From contig DASRDU010000193.1 of the NCBI GenBank assembly GCA_035652435.1, forward strand, positions 1 through 64,000: a stretch of DNA of 64,000 nucleotides, written 5' to 3'. Shown piece after piece: positions 27,758 through 36,945 of this stretch. Every line of letters starts with the position of its first letter. The stretch's first letter is position 1. Source of the DNA: DASRDU01 sp035652435. Its GTDB lineage: Bacteria; Acidobacteriota; Blastocatellia; RBC074. The position numbers and the translations under genes are program-made. The notes beneath the pieces were generated by a model that saw nothing but the letters and a program-made list of their open reading frames with translations, made no database searches and was not told the DNA's origin.

Positions 27758-28207
27758 TCAGTATGTCGCCTTCGGCGGGCTTTGCCAGAGGACGTTGATG
27801 ATTTTCCACTGACCGTCGTATTTCGCCAGATGCATGTAATCAATGCCCCAGTCGGCGGTCAGTTTCACCGTCGCGGTCTGATCTGAGACGTCGTAGATGA
27901 CCACGTCTTTCGGCGCGGTCTTCGGGATGTGTCCATTCTTGTTGTATTTTCCCGCCAGATCAACCAGCTGCTGGAAAGTCATCGTCGCGCCCGTCCAGGC
28001 CGACTCGCCCTTTCTGATGTAAAAGCCGCGCTTCGCGAGGTCAGGATGGACACTGCGTTCGATCCGCGCCGGGTTCACCTCATAGACACCTTCGACGTAA
28101 TCGAGTACGGCCTGCTTCACGGCTTCGCGTTCTGCGGCAGCTTTCGTCCAACTCGCCACCGGGATCGCCAGCAGCAGCAGGGCAGAGAGTAAGACAAGTT
28201 TCTTCAT
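27758..28207 (-). CDS. Exported NTF2-like (putative lumazine-binding) protein
   Basis: A 149-residue protein with a signal peptide (KKLVLLSALLLLAIPVASW) and an NTF2-like fold: EREAVKQAVLDYVEGVYE at the start and DYMHLAKYDGQWKIINVLWQ at the end, as in the lumazine-binding-like family. The ATG at 28207 has GGAGGAAATGAA before it and is preferred to upstream alternatives. It belongs to a same-strand run of three small exported proteins upstream of the LytS gene. Confidence 0.8.
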   Translation of the reverse strand: MKKLVLLSALLLLAIPVASWTKAAAEREAVKQAVLDYVEGVYEVNPARIERSVHPDLAKRGFYIRKGESAWTGATMTFQQLVDLAGKYNKNGHIPKTAPKDVVIYDVSDQTATVKLTADWGIDYMHLAKYDGQWKIINVLWQSPPKATY

Positions 28208-28245
28208 TTCATTTCCTCCGGAAAAGACCGCTTGTTTCGGCCAGG

Positions 28246-28680
28246 TCATCCGACCTTCTCCCACTTCGTTATTTCGACCGGCCCGGTGACCAGGCCGAGC
28301 GCCTGTCGGCGCGCCCACGATTGCTTCAGGTAAGGCTGCTCCAGATGCTTCTTCATCGTCTCTTCGCTTTCCCAGACTTCAAAGCGCAGGAAAAGTGTTT
28401 TGTCGTCCGCGGCCTGATACAGGTCATATGTCAGACAACCCGGCTCCGCCTGGGTCGGCTCCGACAGGGAGAGGAGTTCTTTCTTCAGCTCATCCTCTTT
28501 GCCCGCGGCGGCTTTGCTGCCCGCGGTTGCGATGACCCGACTGGCGCGACTCTCCTTTTGCCCTGCCTCCAACCGGCCGGGAGCGGCGATAATTGAGGCG
28601 CTTCCCACCGCGAGCCCGGCGCGCCTGAGAAATGCGCGCCGGCTGTCTGCTTCGGATTGATACCCGTTCCGCCCGCGCAT
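28246..28680 (-). CDS. Tat-exported antibiotic-biosynthesis-monooxygenase-like (ABM) protein
   Basis: A 144-residue protein. The N-terminus carries a twin-arginine motif (SRRAFLRRAGLAVG) followed by a hydrophobic stretch; after it comes an ABM/quinol-monooxygenase fold (VIATAGSKAAAGKEDELKK, GCLTYDLYQAADDKTLFLRFEVWESEE, HLEQPYLKQ). The ATG at 28680 abuts the stop of the upstream gene. Proteins of this family are small cofactor-free oxygenases or enzymes of unknown substrate; Tat export of one is uncommon but seen. Confidence 0.78.
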   Translation of the reverse strand: MRGRNGYQSEADSRRAFLRRAGLAVGSASIIAAPGRLEAGQKESRASRVIATAGSKAAAGKEDELKKELLSLSEPTQAEPGCLTYDLYQAADDKTLFLRFEVWESEETMKKHLEQPYLKQSWARRQALGLVTGPVEITKWEKVG

Positions 28681-28681
28681 C

Positions 28682-29128
28682 TCAGGGCCTCGCTTTCGGT
28701 TCGGCGTAGAAGGTCTTGTTGATGATCTTCCACTCGCCGTCAACTTTCAGCAGCGACATGTAGTCGGTGAATGTGACGTTCGGGTAATCCAGCACGATCA
28801 CACCGAAGCCGGCGTTACCGGTGATCCTGACGCTTTCGATCCGACGTTTGCGCTGCGCCTCGTCGGGCGCGGGCTTGCCGGTGAAGCGCGCCGCGAATTC
28901 GGCCGCGGTGAGCTGATTGAGTTTGCCCTCCCGGAAGGAAAACACCTTCGCGTCGGGGTGAAAGGCCTTCTTCATATACTCGCCGTCGCCGGTCGCGTGA
29001 CCCTTCAGGTAATTCTCAAGCGGCACCCGCGCCGCCGCTTCCTCGGCATTCTGAGCGAAGCTGACGGCCTGCCACACGGTGATTGAGACAATAATCGTCA
29101 GCGCGAAGAACAAAGCGATCTTTCTCAT
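28682..29128 (-). CDS. Exported NTF2-like (putative lumazine-binding) protein
   Basis: A 148-residue protein with signal peptide (RKIALFFALTIIVSITVWQA) and the same NTF2-like fold as the gene at 27758-28207: RVPLENYLKGHATGD, AFHPDAKVFSFREGKLN, and DYMSLLKVDGEWKIINKTFY. The ATG is preceded by GGGAGGA. It is the first gene of the small-exported-protein run and probably a paralogue of the third. Confidence 0.8.
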   Translation of the reverse strand: MRKIALFFALTIIVSITVWQAVSFAQNAEEAAARVPLENYLKGHATGDGEYMKKAFHPDAKVFSFREGKLNQLTAAEFAARFTGKPAPDEAQRKRRIESVRITGNAGFGVIVLDYPNVTFTDYMSLLKVDGEWKIINKTFYAEPKARP

Positions 29129-29259
29129 AAATCCTCCCTGTCTGGTCAGAGTTGAATGGTGAATTCACCGGCAGGATAAGGCGGGTGTTGGCGAGCAGGC
29201 GAGCAAAAATCTGTCAGCGGTCGGCAGAGACGATGAGCGGTAAAAAAGGGCGATTAACC

Positions 29260-29363
29260 CTGGGAGCGCGAGCGTCCCGCTCGCCAGGCTTGGAATCAAT
29301 GCCCGAGCGAATTCCATCAGGCCCTATACTGATGCCTGGCGAGCGGGACGCTCGCGCTCCCAG
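29260..29363. mobile_element. 104-bp palindromic MITE-like element
   Basis: Perfect 30-bp terminal inverted repeats (starting CTGGGAGCGCGAGCGTCCCG at 29260 and ending at 29363) enclose two small internal stems (TGGAAT/ATTCCA and ATCAG/CTGAT), so the single strand folds as a three-way junction. It lies in the 253-bp gap between the OPT gene and the first NTF2-like gene. No open frame is inside. It may double as a terminator for the OPT operon. Confidence 0.75.
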
Positions 29364-29381
29364 CGTAATGCTCTCCCGGGA

Positions 29382-31667
29382 TTAGTTCGCCCGATGGCGC
29401 AAAATGACTTCACGCCCGGTCAGGTAAAGCAGCACGCACAGCACAACGAACGGAATCAGCGAGAGCAGGTTGGAACTGTCGCCGGTGAAGAACGGGTTGT
29501 GCGCGTTGGCCCAGTCTTCGATGCGCTTGTTGGTTTCGACGGTCACGCCGGCCAGAAAAGCGATGAGGATGCCCGCAATCGCGCCGCCCGCGATGTAACC
29601 CGAGGCCATCAGCACGCCGGGGCTCTGGTCGGTCTGCGCCATGAACTGCTCCTCGGTCAGGTTCCGGTGCGCAAGCTTCCGGCGCAGCCAGAGGTCAACC
29701 AGCCAGCGAATCATGCCGCCGATGAAGATCGGCATCGAAGTCGAAATCGGCAGGTAAACGCCCACCGCGAAAGCCAGCGAAGGCACCCCCGCGCATTCCA
29801 GCGTGATCGTGATCATCACGCCCAGCAGCACGAGCGCCCAGGGCAGCTTGTGATTCAGAATGCCCTTGATGATGTAAGAGACCAGCACCGCTTTCGGCGC
29901 GTCGAATTTCGGCACCGATGAGCCGTCGGGCCGCTCCTTGTAAGCGCCGTTGATGCCGGGGTCAACCAGATAGACCGGCACGCCCTGATCGTTGACGAGA
30001 TACTTTTTCGTCTCGCCGTTCTGGTCGGTGTAATGCCAGACGAAATAGGAATTGCTGTCATCGCGCGCCTGTGGGCCTTTGATCTGCTCGCGCTCATTTA
30101 ATTGCGAAACGTTGGCGCGTATTTCAGCGGCGGGCTGTTTGATCGGGGCGTAAACCGTTCCGGTCTGATTGAGCTGAATCAGGATCGGCCCGAGCATGAT
30201 CGCCGAGGCGAGCGAGCCGAAGAGAATCGCGATCTGCTGATTCTTTGGCGTCGAGCCGACCAGAAAGCCCGTCTTCAGATCCTGCGAGGTCGTGCCGCCA
30301 TTTGATGCCGCGATGCAGACAATCGCGCCGACTGAGAGCGCGGTCACGTAATACGGCGGCGCAGTCCAGCCGACGACCAGAAAGATCAGGCACGTGAGCA
30401 GCAGCGTCGCGTAAGTCATCCCCGAAATCGGATTCGATGACGAGCCGACTTCGCCGGTCAGGCGCGACGACACGGTCACAAACAGGAAGCCGAAGAGGAT
30501 GATCATCAGCGCGCCGAGGAAATTCATGTGCAGCGAGCGGAAAGCCATGATCATCACGACCAGAGCCACGATTCCGCCCATGACCCACTTCATCGAGATG
30601 TCCCGCTCGGTGCGCGGGGCCGCTTCGCCGCCGCCCGTCCCGGTGCCGCGCAGGTCGCGGACGCTGCTTTTGATGCTGCTGATGATCGTCGGCAGGGAAC
30701 GGAAGACGCTGATGATGCCCGCCGCCGCGACCGACCCCGCGCCGATGTAAAGCACGTAAGCGCTGCGCACTTCATCCGGCCCCATTTCGCTGATCAGCTT
30801 CGTGCCGGGCGCGAGCGGCGTGCCGAGCGCGTCGCCGAAAAACTTGATCGCCGGGATCAGCACGAGATACGCCAGCACGCCGCCGCCGACCATCAGCCCC
30901 GCGATGTACGGCCCGATGATGTAACCGACGCCGAGCAGTTCGGGCGAAATCTCGGCTGAAACCGAGCCGCCCTTGAATGGCGCGCCAAAGACGCGTTCGG
31001 GAACTTCCTTCCAGAACCTGAGCGCGTCCATTGCCGTCTTGTAAGCCAGCCCGATGCCGAAGCCGGTGAAGATGGTTTTCGCGCCGATCTTAACCTCGCT
31101 CACTTCGGCGGTGCCCGCTTTCGCCGCCTCCCGCAGAGATTCATCGTCAGCCCCCGCCTTCAGCACTTCCGCGCAGGCCGTGCCTTCGGGGTATTTCAGC
31201 ACGCCGTGCTGCTGCACGATCAGCGCGCGCCGGAGCGGAATCATCATCAGGATGCCGAGCAGTCCGCCCAATACGCCGACGAGCATGACGTTCAGGATTT
31301 CGAGGTTGAAGCCCAGGATCATGATCGCGGGCATCGTCGCGCCGAAGCCGAAGGCGATTGACTCGCCCGCCGACCCGGCCGTCTGCACGATGTTGTTTTC
31401 CAGAATCGTCGCGTTCTTTAGTCCGACTCTGGAAAGCAGCCGGAAGATCGTGATCGAAATGACGGCGACGGGAATTGACGCGCTCACCGTCAGCCCGGTT
31501 TTCAGCACCAGGTAAAGCGACGACGCGCCGAAGACGATGCCAAGCAGCGTCCCCATAATCAGCGGCAGCGGCGTCAGCTCACGAAGTTTTGTCTCGTCGG
31601 GGATGAAGGGGCGGAAGGCTGGGGGCGGTGGTGATGCTTTGGGAACATCAGCAACTTTGAGCGCCAT
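29382..31667 (-). CDS. OPT-family oligopeptide/metal-chelate transporter
   Basis: A 761-residue polytopic membrane protein of the OPT family. It has about 16 membrane segments, the typical GxxYLVLKTGLTVSASIPVAV near the start, YPEGTACAEVLKAG, and an internal hydrophilic segment around residues 500-590. OPT proteins import small peptides or iron-siderophore-like chelates. The ATG at 31667 has TTGGAG upstream at nine bases and is preferred to a TTG five codons earlier. It is the second of two tandem OPT genes, 178 bp after the first; a hairpin between them may limit its transcription. Confidence 0.9.
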   Translation of the reverse strand: MALKVADVPKASPPPPAFRPFIPDETKLRELTPLPLIMGTLLGIVFGASSLYLVLKTGLTVSASIPVAVISITIFRLLSRVGLKNATILENNIVQTAGSAGESIAFGFGATMPAIMILGFNLEILNVMLVGVLGGLLGILMMIPLRRALIVQQHGVLKYPEGTACAEVLKAGADDESLREAAKAGTAEVSEVKIGAKTIFTGFGIGLAYKTAMDALRFWKEVPERVFGAPFKGGSVSAEISPELLGVGYIIGPYIAGLMVGGGVLAYLVLIPAIKFFGDALGTPLAPGTKLISEMGPDEVRSAYVLYIGAGSVAAAGIISVFRSLPTIISSIKSSVRDLRGTGTGGGEAAPRTERDISMKWVMGGIVALVVMIMAFRSLHMNFLGALMIILFGFLFVTVSSRLTGEVGSSSNPISGMTYATLLLTCLIFLVVGWTAPPYYVTALSVGAIVCIAASNGGTTSQDLKTGFLVGSTPKNQQIAILFGSLASAIMLGPILIQLNQTGTVYAPIKQPAAEIRANVSQLNEREQIKGPQARDDSNSYFVWHYTDQNGETKKYLVNDQGVPVYLVDPGINGAYKERPDGSSVPKFDAPKAVLVSYIIKGILNHKLPWALVLLGVMITITLECAGVPSLAFAVGVYLPISTSMPIFIGGMIRWLVDLWLRRKLAHRNLTEEQFMAQTDQSPGVLMASGYIAGGAIAGILIAFLAGVTVETNKRIEDWANAHNPFFTGDSSNLLSLIPFVVLCVLLYLTGREVILRHRAN

Positions 31668-31784
31668 AAGAATTGTCTCCAATCAGTTTCATTGCGGCAG
31701 GAAGGGGATGCCTGTACTACGGAGTTACTCTAACGCGCGCTTGTAAGCAGAGCAACCCCCGGCTTGCTGGCGCAATAAAACAAT

Positions 31785-31818
31785 GAGGCGCGAGCAAAAT
31801 ATTTTTCACCCGCGCCTC
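31785..31818 (-). terminator. Rho-independent-type terminator after the first OPT gene
   Basis: On the transcribed strand GAGGCGCG pairs with CGCGCCTC around an 18-base A/T-rich loop, followed by ATTGTTTTATT. It lies 28 bases after the stop of the upstream OPT gene. Confidence 0.65.
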
Positions 31819-31845
31819 CGATAAAACAGGTCATCTGTCGAAAAG

Positions 31846-34257
31846 TCATCCGGTCGTTTCCTGCCTCCGCCGTGCAATCCTGATCAGGAAGAACGCGAGC
31901 CCGGCGAAGATGACGAGCGCGATTACGTTGGCCCAGTCGCCGGAAGCAATCGGCGTGTGACCGCCGATGCCGAGCAGTTCTTCGCCCTTGCCCGGCTGGC
32001 CTTTGGCGTTTTCGAGCAGCACGCGCGTGACGGCGATGATCAGGCCGCCGATCGCGCCGCCGGCGATCAGGCCGGAACTGAGCAGCACACCCTTGCCCGT
32101 TTCCTCTTCGGAGAGCGATTCGGCGCGGCGCGAGTCACGCAGCTTTGTGACCAGTGCGCGCACCATGCCGCCGCTGAAGATCGTCGCCGAAGTCGAAATC
32201 GGCAGGTAGATGCCGACCGCGACGGGCAGCGCGGAGACGCCGACAACTTCGAGCAGGATGGCGATGAAAGCGCCTACCAGGATTAGTGACCAGGGCAGCC
32301 GGCGCGTCAGCACGCCGTCAACCAGAATGCCCATCAGCGCGGCTTTCGGCGCGTCGAGCTTGGCGGCTTCGTCTATTTCGTAATGAGCCTGGCCGGCCTG
32401 ATCCACCAGAAAAGTCCGGTCCTTCGGGCCGAGGCCGGAGACGATGACGCGGTTGTACATCTGATCATCGAGGCCGCGCGCTTCACCAGCGCTTTTGACG
32501 TTCGGCCCCGGCAGGAACGTGCGACCCCGCACATCGTCGAGCCGGTTGGTCGTCAGCCCTTCCTTGATCCCGCCGACGCCGGGGTTGACGAGATAATGAA
32601 TCTTCCCGGCATCGTCAACCAGGTATTTGCCCGCCGGGATTTTGGTTCTGCCGTCGCCGGCGTCAGCTTCGACCGGCAGCTTCAGCGTGCGATACGTTTT
32701 GCCGTCTTCGGGTTTGTGGCGGCTCGACCACATTTCTCCGATCTCGCCGGCCGGCGCGGTGTAACTCGGATAGTTGCGCGGCAGGATGTTGACCATCGAA
32801 TCGTTGAGGAAGAGCAGCGTCCAGCCGACGACCGCGGCTGAAGTCGCGACGCCGATGAGCAGCGCCACCTGCTGAAACTTCGGGGTCGAACCGACCAGAT
32901 AGCCGGTCTTCAAATCCTGCGAAGTGCCGCCGGCGTTGGCCGCCGCGACGCAAACGATGGCGCCGACGGTCAGCGCGACAACGCGCTCGCCCGCGCCCGA
33001 ACGCCCGAGCAGCAGGAAGATCAGCGAAGTGAAGAGCAGCGTCGCAATCGTCATCCCCGAGATCGGGTTTGATGAAGTCCCGATCTGCCCCGTGATGCGC
33101 GACGAGACCGTGACGAAGAAGAAACCGAAGACCAGAATCAGCAGCGCCGTCAGGACATCCACTTGCAGTGTCGGGACGATGATGGCGAAGAGCAGAATCG
33201 CCGCGATGCCAATCAGTGAATAAAGGATCGGGATGTCGCGTTCGGTCCGCGGGAGTGCGTTGCCGCCCGCCGTGCCGCCGCTGAAATCCTTGATCCCGGC
33301 GCGGAAGGCCGCAATGATCGTCGGCAGCGAGCGACCCAGGCTGATGATGCCGCCCGCGGCGACAGCGCCCGCGGCGATGTAGCGGACGTAGCGGTCAAAG
33401 ACCTGGCCCGCGCTCATGTTGCCGATCAGTTCGCCGGGCCCGGCCGGGAAGATGTTGGTTGTGAGTCCCGCGCCGAAGAATTTGATCAGCGGCGTCAGCA
33501 CGAGCGCCGCGGCGATGCCCCCGCCGAACATATACGAAGCCACGCGCGGCCCGATGATGTAACCGACGCCGAGCAGTTCGGGCGAAATCTCGGCGGCCAC
33601 GCGCGCATTCTGATAACCCGTCAGCACCTTGTCCGGAATCTCCTTCCAGAACTTCAGGCCCACCATCAGGAACTTGTAGACCAGCCCGACGCCGAACCCC
33701 AGGAAGACGGTCTTCGCGTCGGTGCCGCCCTTTTCGCCGACCACCAGCACCTCGGCGCAGGCCGTGCCTTCCGGGTATGGCAGGTTGGCATGCTCCTTGA
33801 CGATCAGCGAGCGCCGGAGCGGGATCATGAGCAGCGTCCCGAGCAGCCCGCCTGTCAGCGCAATCAGCGACGTGCGCAGGATGTCGAGGTCGAGGCCGAG
33901 AATGAGGAGCGCCGGGATCGTGAAGACGATGCCGCCCGCGATTGATTCGCCCGCCGAGCCGGTCGTCTGGACGATGTTGTTTTCCAGAATCGTCGAGCGC
34001 CCGAGCAGCCTGAGCAGCGTGATTGACAGCACGGCGATGGGGATCGAGGCGCTGACCGTCAGACCGACCTTGAGTCCCAGATAAACCGTCGAGGCGCCGA
34101 AGATGAGACCGAAGAGGATGCCAAGGATGATGGCGCGCGGCGTGAATTCGGGGATGAAGGTCGAGGCCGGAACATAAGGCTCATGCGCGGCCGGCGTGTG
34201 CGCGGCCGGCTCACGCGCATCAGATACGCTCTCACGTGCGATGGTCTCAGTTGCCAT
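31846..34257 (-). CDS. OPT-family oligopeptide/metal-chelate transporter (paralogue)
   Basis: An 803-residue OPT transporter clearly related to its downstream neighbour: STVYLGLKVGLTVSASIPIAVLS, YPEGTACAEVLVVG, ISPELLGVGYIIGPRVAS. A hydrophilic segment of roughly 110 residues (about 510-620) sits between membrane segments and is longer than in the paralogue. The ATG is preceded by CGGAGGAA. The N-terminus has a short Ala/Pro/His-rich tail with AHTPAAHEP. Substrate unknown. Confidence 0.9.
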   Translation of the reverse strand: MATETIARESVSDAREPAAHTPAAHEPYVPASTFIPEFTPRAIILGILFGLIFGASTVYLGLKVGLTVSASIPIAVLSITLLRLLGRSTILENNIVQTTGSAGESIAGGIVFTIPALLILGLDLDILRTSLIALTGGLLGTLLMIPLRRSLIVKEHANLPYPEGTACAEVLVVGEKGGTDAKTVFLGFGVGLVYKFLMVGLKFWKEIPDKVLTGYQNARVAAEISPELLGVGYIIGPRVASYMFGGGIAAALVLTPLIKFFGAGLTTNIFPAGPGELIGNMSAGQVFDRYVRYIAAGAVAAGGIISLGRSLPTIIAAFRAGIKDFSGGTAGGNALPRTERDIPILYSLIGIAAILLFAIIVPTLQVDVLTALLILVFGFFFVTVSSRITGQIGTSSNPISGMTIATLLFTSLIFLLLGRSGAGERVVALTVGAIVCVAAANAGGTSQDLKTGYLVGSTPKFQQVALLIGVATSAAVVGWTLLFLNDSMVNILPRNYPSYTAPAGEIGEMWSSRHKPEDGKTYRTLKLPVEADAGDGRTKIPAGKYLVDDAGKIHYLVNPGVGGIKEGLTTNRLDDVRGRTFLPGPNVKSAGEARGLDDQMYNRVIVSGLGPKDRTFLVDQAGQAHYEIDEAAKLDAPKAALMGILVDGVLTRRLPWSLILVGAFIAILLEVVGVSALPVAVGIYLPISTSATIFSGGMVRALVTKLRDSRRAESLSEEETGKGVLLSSGLIAGGAIGGLIIAVTRVLLENAKGQPGKGEELLGIGGHTPIASGDWANVIALVIFAGLAFFLIRIARRRQETTG

Positions 34258-34320
34258 AGCAGTGTTCCTCCGGGTTGTTGGTGCTGCAAAAAAGGGGGTG
34301 AAAAGGAAGGGGGTAAATCG

Positions 34321-34396
34321 AATGCGGATTGTGGAATGCGGAATGCGGAATTAAGAGGGCTCTCGATCCGCAATCCGCATTCCGCTGGTCCGCATT
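34321..34396. repeat. Imperfect palindrome of GCGGATT/AATCCGC units
   Basis: AATGCGGATTG (34321-34331) pairs with CAATCCGCATT (34371-34381), with further GGAATGCGG and CCGCATTCC units around. The same 11-mer AATGCGGATTG occurs at 50590-50600. It lies between the 68-residue protein gene and the first OPT gene, covering much of that gap. Confidence 0.6.
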
Positions 34397-34400
34397 GGTT

Positions 34401-34607
34401 TTATTCTTCTTCTTCCTGATCGAAGCCTCGATCATCGCGGATGGCGCGGAGCGCCTGCAGCGCGTACTCGAAATCGTTGAGGGCGCTGTTGAAGGCGCGC
34501 GCCATTTCGGTCTGATCACGCCGCTCGGAAACCTCGTCGTAATGCTTGAAGCGCGCTTCCAGCGTCCCGATGATCTCGGACAGTTCCTGTTTTCTCTGTT
34601 CGTCCAT
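34401..34607 (-). CDS. Small acidic helical protein of unknown function
   Basis: A 68-residue protein, probably two helices with coiled-coil character (EQRKQELSEIIGTLEARFKHYDEV and ALNDFEYALQALRAI) and an acidic C-terminal tail (DQEEEE). The ATG has a clean AAGGAG site seven bases before it. It lies between the oxidoreductase-like small protein and the OPT transporters on the same strand. I do not recognise a family. Confidence 0.65.
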   Translation of the reverse strand: MDEQRKQELSEIIGTLEARFKHYDEVSERRDQTEMARAFNSALNDFEYALQALRAIRDDRGFDQEEEE

Positions 34608-34688
34608 TAACGCTCCTTGATTGAAAATTACAGCGGTTGAAAAACCAGATTCAGTCTGGGAACCGAAAATCAGATGCCCCCATCGGCC

Positions 34689-34904
34689 TCACGTTTCAGC
34701 TTCGACCCGGGCGAGCGCCTCTTCAATTGCCTTGAGCATCTCCATTTCGTCGCCGCTCACTTCAGCATTCATGAATAATTCCGGGTAATCCAGCACGCAC
34801 ACGGTGCAGCCGGAATGACAGCATGGCGGCAGCCCCGAAGGCCGGCGCCCGGACGCGGTCTGCTCCGGGCAGGAATCTTCTGTCTCCTGATTCAGTTCCG
34901 ACAT
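34689..34904 (-). CDS. Small protein with oxidoreductase-like CCxSGCxxC motif
   Basis: A 71-residue protein whose core, LPPCCHSGCTVCVLDYPELF, matches the pattern of the oxidoreductase-like domain (CC-x-SGC-x2-C-x-x-D-Y). Such small domains occur alone or at the start of reductases and are thought to bind metal through the cysteines. It is the first gene after a strong promoter and leads an operon with the 68-residue protein and two OPT transporters. Confidence 0.65.
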   Translation of the reverse strand: MSELNQETEDSCPEQTASGRRPSGLPPCCHSGCTVCVLDYPELFMNAEVSGDEMEMLKAIEEALARVEAET

Positions 34905-34937
34905 ACAACTTCAAAAGTGCAGTATTAAACCTGACGC

Positions 34938-34967
34938 ACTATAAGTAAAAGCCGCTCGCACTGTCAA
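34938..34967 (-). promoter_or_regulatory. Sigma70-type promoter of the OPT operon
   Basis: On the minus strand TTGACA (34967-34962) and TATAGT (34943-34938) are 18 bp apart. Transcription should start near 34931, giving a 27-base leader before the ATG at 34904. Confidence 0.75.
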
Positions 34968-35043
34968 CGCGGCACTGGTTTCCTGGGGCCCGCCAAAGCA
35001 GGCCTTTGCAAAGTCGCATTTGTGGAAGTGCAGTAGAGCCCGG

Positions 35044-36945
35044 CTATCGGCGACCGAGTCGCCGGCCGCACCACAGATCCAGAGCGGTCACCCCGGCAAC
35101 AGCGGCCGTTACCGCCGCTGCCCGTTTCCGCCGGCCCTTTTCCGCCTTGAGCGTCGCGCCCAGAAGGATCAGATCCATCACGTCGCCGCCGACCCGCGCC
35201 CACAGCCAGGGCGCAGTCCGGCGCTGCGTGAGGATGCCGACCCCGCTCGCTATCTCGCGCAGGCCGAGGGCCTGCCACAAGCGGCGATGGTCACCGACGC
35301 CCAGCAACCTGCTCAGTTTTTTCGGAGCCGCCACTTCGGCGAGGCCCAGGCCGATACTGAACCACCCCAGACCGCGCGCCAGTCGTTTTTCATTTGCGGC
35401 GCGCGCCTGTTGATCCGGCGCCGGCGCCAGGTCGCTGATTGCCGGCCCGTTGATTACGTGCCCGAACCGGTCGTAGCGCGAGCCGTGACATGGGCAGTCC
35501 CAGGTTTTCTCGTCGGAGTTCCACTCGACTATGCAACCCAGGTGCTGGCAGACCGCCGAACGCGTGTGCAACGCGCCCTCGGGGTCGCGATAAGCGGCGA
35601 CCTTCGTCAGACCGTGCCGGATTACCGCGCCTGTGCCCGGTGTGATTTCTCCTACGGAGGAGACTTCGCCGCCCGTCGCCCAGTCCAGATACTGCGCGGC
35701 CACGTTGAGATTTTCTCTCGCGAAGTCGGTGATCGCGCGCAGCGTCCTGCGCGACGGGTCGTAGAGCGTCTCCCACTCGTTCTCGCGGCCGAGAATCAAA
35801 TCCGTCAGGAGCATGCCGGCAATCGTGCCGTGGGTCATCCCGTTGCCGGAATCGCCGGTCGCAACATAGACGTTGTCCGCGTCCATCGGATTGTGTCCGA
35901 TGAAGGCGAGGCTGTCTACCGGCTCCATCACCTGACCCGACCAGCGGAATTCGACGCCCTCGATCATCGGGAACCGCTCCCGCGCCCACGCTTCGAGCCG
36001 CCCGTAACGCTCATCGGCGTCGTTGGCCTGCCCGGTCTTATGGTCTTCGCCGCCCACTATCAACACGTCGTAAGCTTCCGCGCCCTCGCCGACGCTCTGC
36101 AACCTGACGTAGTGGTACGGGTCGGGCGTGTCCCAGTAGAGCGCCCGGTCAACAGACCCTGTGGGCACGCGGGCGCCGATGACATAAGTCATGTACGGGG
36201 CCTGCTTCGTGTGAATGGTGACGAGGTCATTGACCGGCGTGTTGGTCGCCACGACCACGGCGTCGGCGGTCACGACATGCCCGTCGCTCGTCGTGACGCG
36301 CGCGGGCGAGCCGCCTTCGATCCTGTCGGCGTGTGTGTTTGTGAAGATGCGCCCGCCATTGCGCCTGATCGCCCAGGCGAGCCCGGTGAGGTATTTCAGC
36401 GGGTGGAACTGAGCCTGCCGCGGGAAGCGCAGGCAGGGGCCCGTATCGAAGGAGGCAATCGGCGCCCGCTCGAGGAGTTCCACACCCTTGAGCCCCGCGC
36501 GGTGCGCCGCTTTGAGTTCGCGGTCGAGCAACTCTGTTGACTCGCCGGGTGGCACAAAGAGGTAGCCGTCGAGCCTTTCAAAGTCGCAGGCGATCCCTTC
36601 GACCGCCACGATCTCTTCAATGCGATCAATGGCCGCGGAGTGGCTCCCGGCGGCGAGCCGCGCGCCCTTCTCCCCGTGCAGCCGCTCGATCTCAAAGAAG
36701 CGGTCGTCGAGCGCGTTGACCAGGTGCGCCGTCGTGCGCTCGGTCATCCCGCCGCCGACGCGCCCGTCATCCAGCACGACGACCGACCTGCCCTCCCGGG
36801 CGAGCAGGTAAGCGGTGGTCATCCCCGCAATCCCGGCCCCGACCACGCACACGTCCGCGCGCAGGTCTTCGGCCAGCGCCGGCTCCGGCGGCACGTGTGC
36901 GGTTGACATCCAGATGGAAACGTTTTGCCCGAAATCACTTTTCAT
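35044..36945 (-). CDS. FAD-dependent oxidoreductase fused to Rieske and membrane domains
   Basis: A 633-residue fusion. Residues ~30-400 are a DAO-type flavoprotein (VCVVGAGIAGMTTAYLLAREG; RWSGQVMEPVDSLAFIG; YVATGDSGNGMTHGTIAG). Residues ~460-515 hold a Rieske [2Fe-2S] site: CQHLGC and CPCHGS. From about residue 525 follows a domain with hydrophobic helices (LARGLGWFSIGLGLAEVA, REIASGVGILTQRR, VMDLILLGATL, AVTAAVAGVTALDLW) like the one found at the front of some SRPBCC-type proteins. The ATG at 36945 follows AAAGGGGG; the frame stays open to 37071 without a better site. The enzyme would move electrons between a substrate and the iron-sulfur centre; its substrate is unknown. Confidence 0.85.
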   Translation of the reverse strand: MKSDFGQNVSIWMSTAHVPPEPALAEDLRADVCVVGAGIAGMTTAYLLAREGRSVVVLDDGRVGGGMTERTTAHLVNALDDRFFEIERLHGEKGARLAAGSHSAAIDRIEEIVAVEGIACDFERLDGYLFVPPGESTELLDRELKAAHRAGLKGVELLERAPIASFDTGPCLRFPRQAQFHPLKYLTGLAWAIRRNGGRIFTNTHADRIEGGSPARVTTSDGHVVTADAVVVATNTPVNDLVTIHTKQAPYMTYVIGARVPTGSVDRALYWDTPDPYHYVRLQSVGEGAEAYDVLIVGGEDHKTGQANDADERYGRLEAWARERFPMIEGVEFRWSGQVMEPVDSLAFIGHNPMDADNVYVATGDSGNGMTHGTIAGMLLTDLILGRENEWETLYDPSRRTLRAITDFARENLNVAAQYLDWATGGEVSSVGEITPGTGAVIRHGLTKVAAYRDPEGALHTRSAVCQHLGCIVEWNSDEKTWDCPCHGSRYDRFGHVINGPAISDLAPAPDQQARAANEKRLARGLGWFSIGLGLAEVAAPKKLSRLLGVGDHRRLWQALGLREIASGVGILTQRRTAPWLWARVGGDVMDLILLGATLKAEKGRRKRAAAVTAAVAGVTALDLWCGRRLGRR

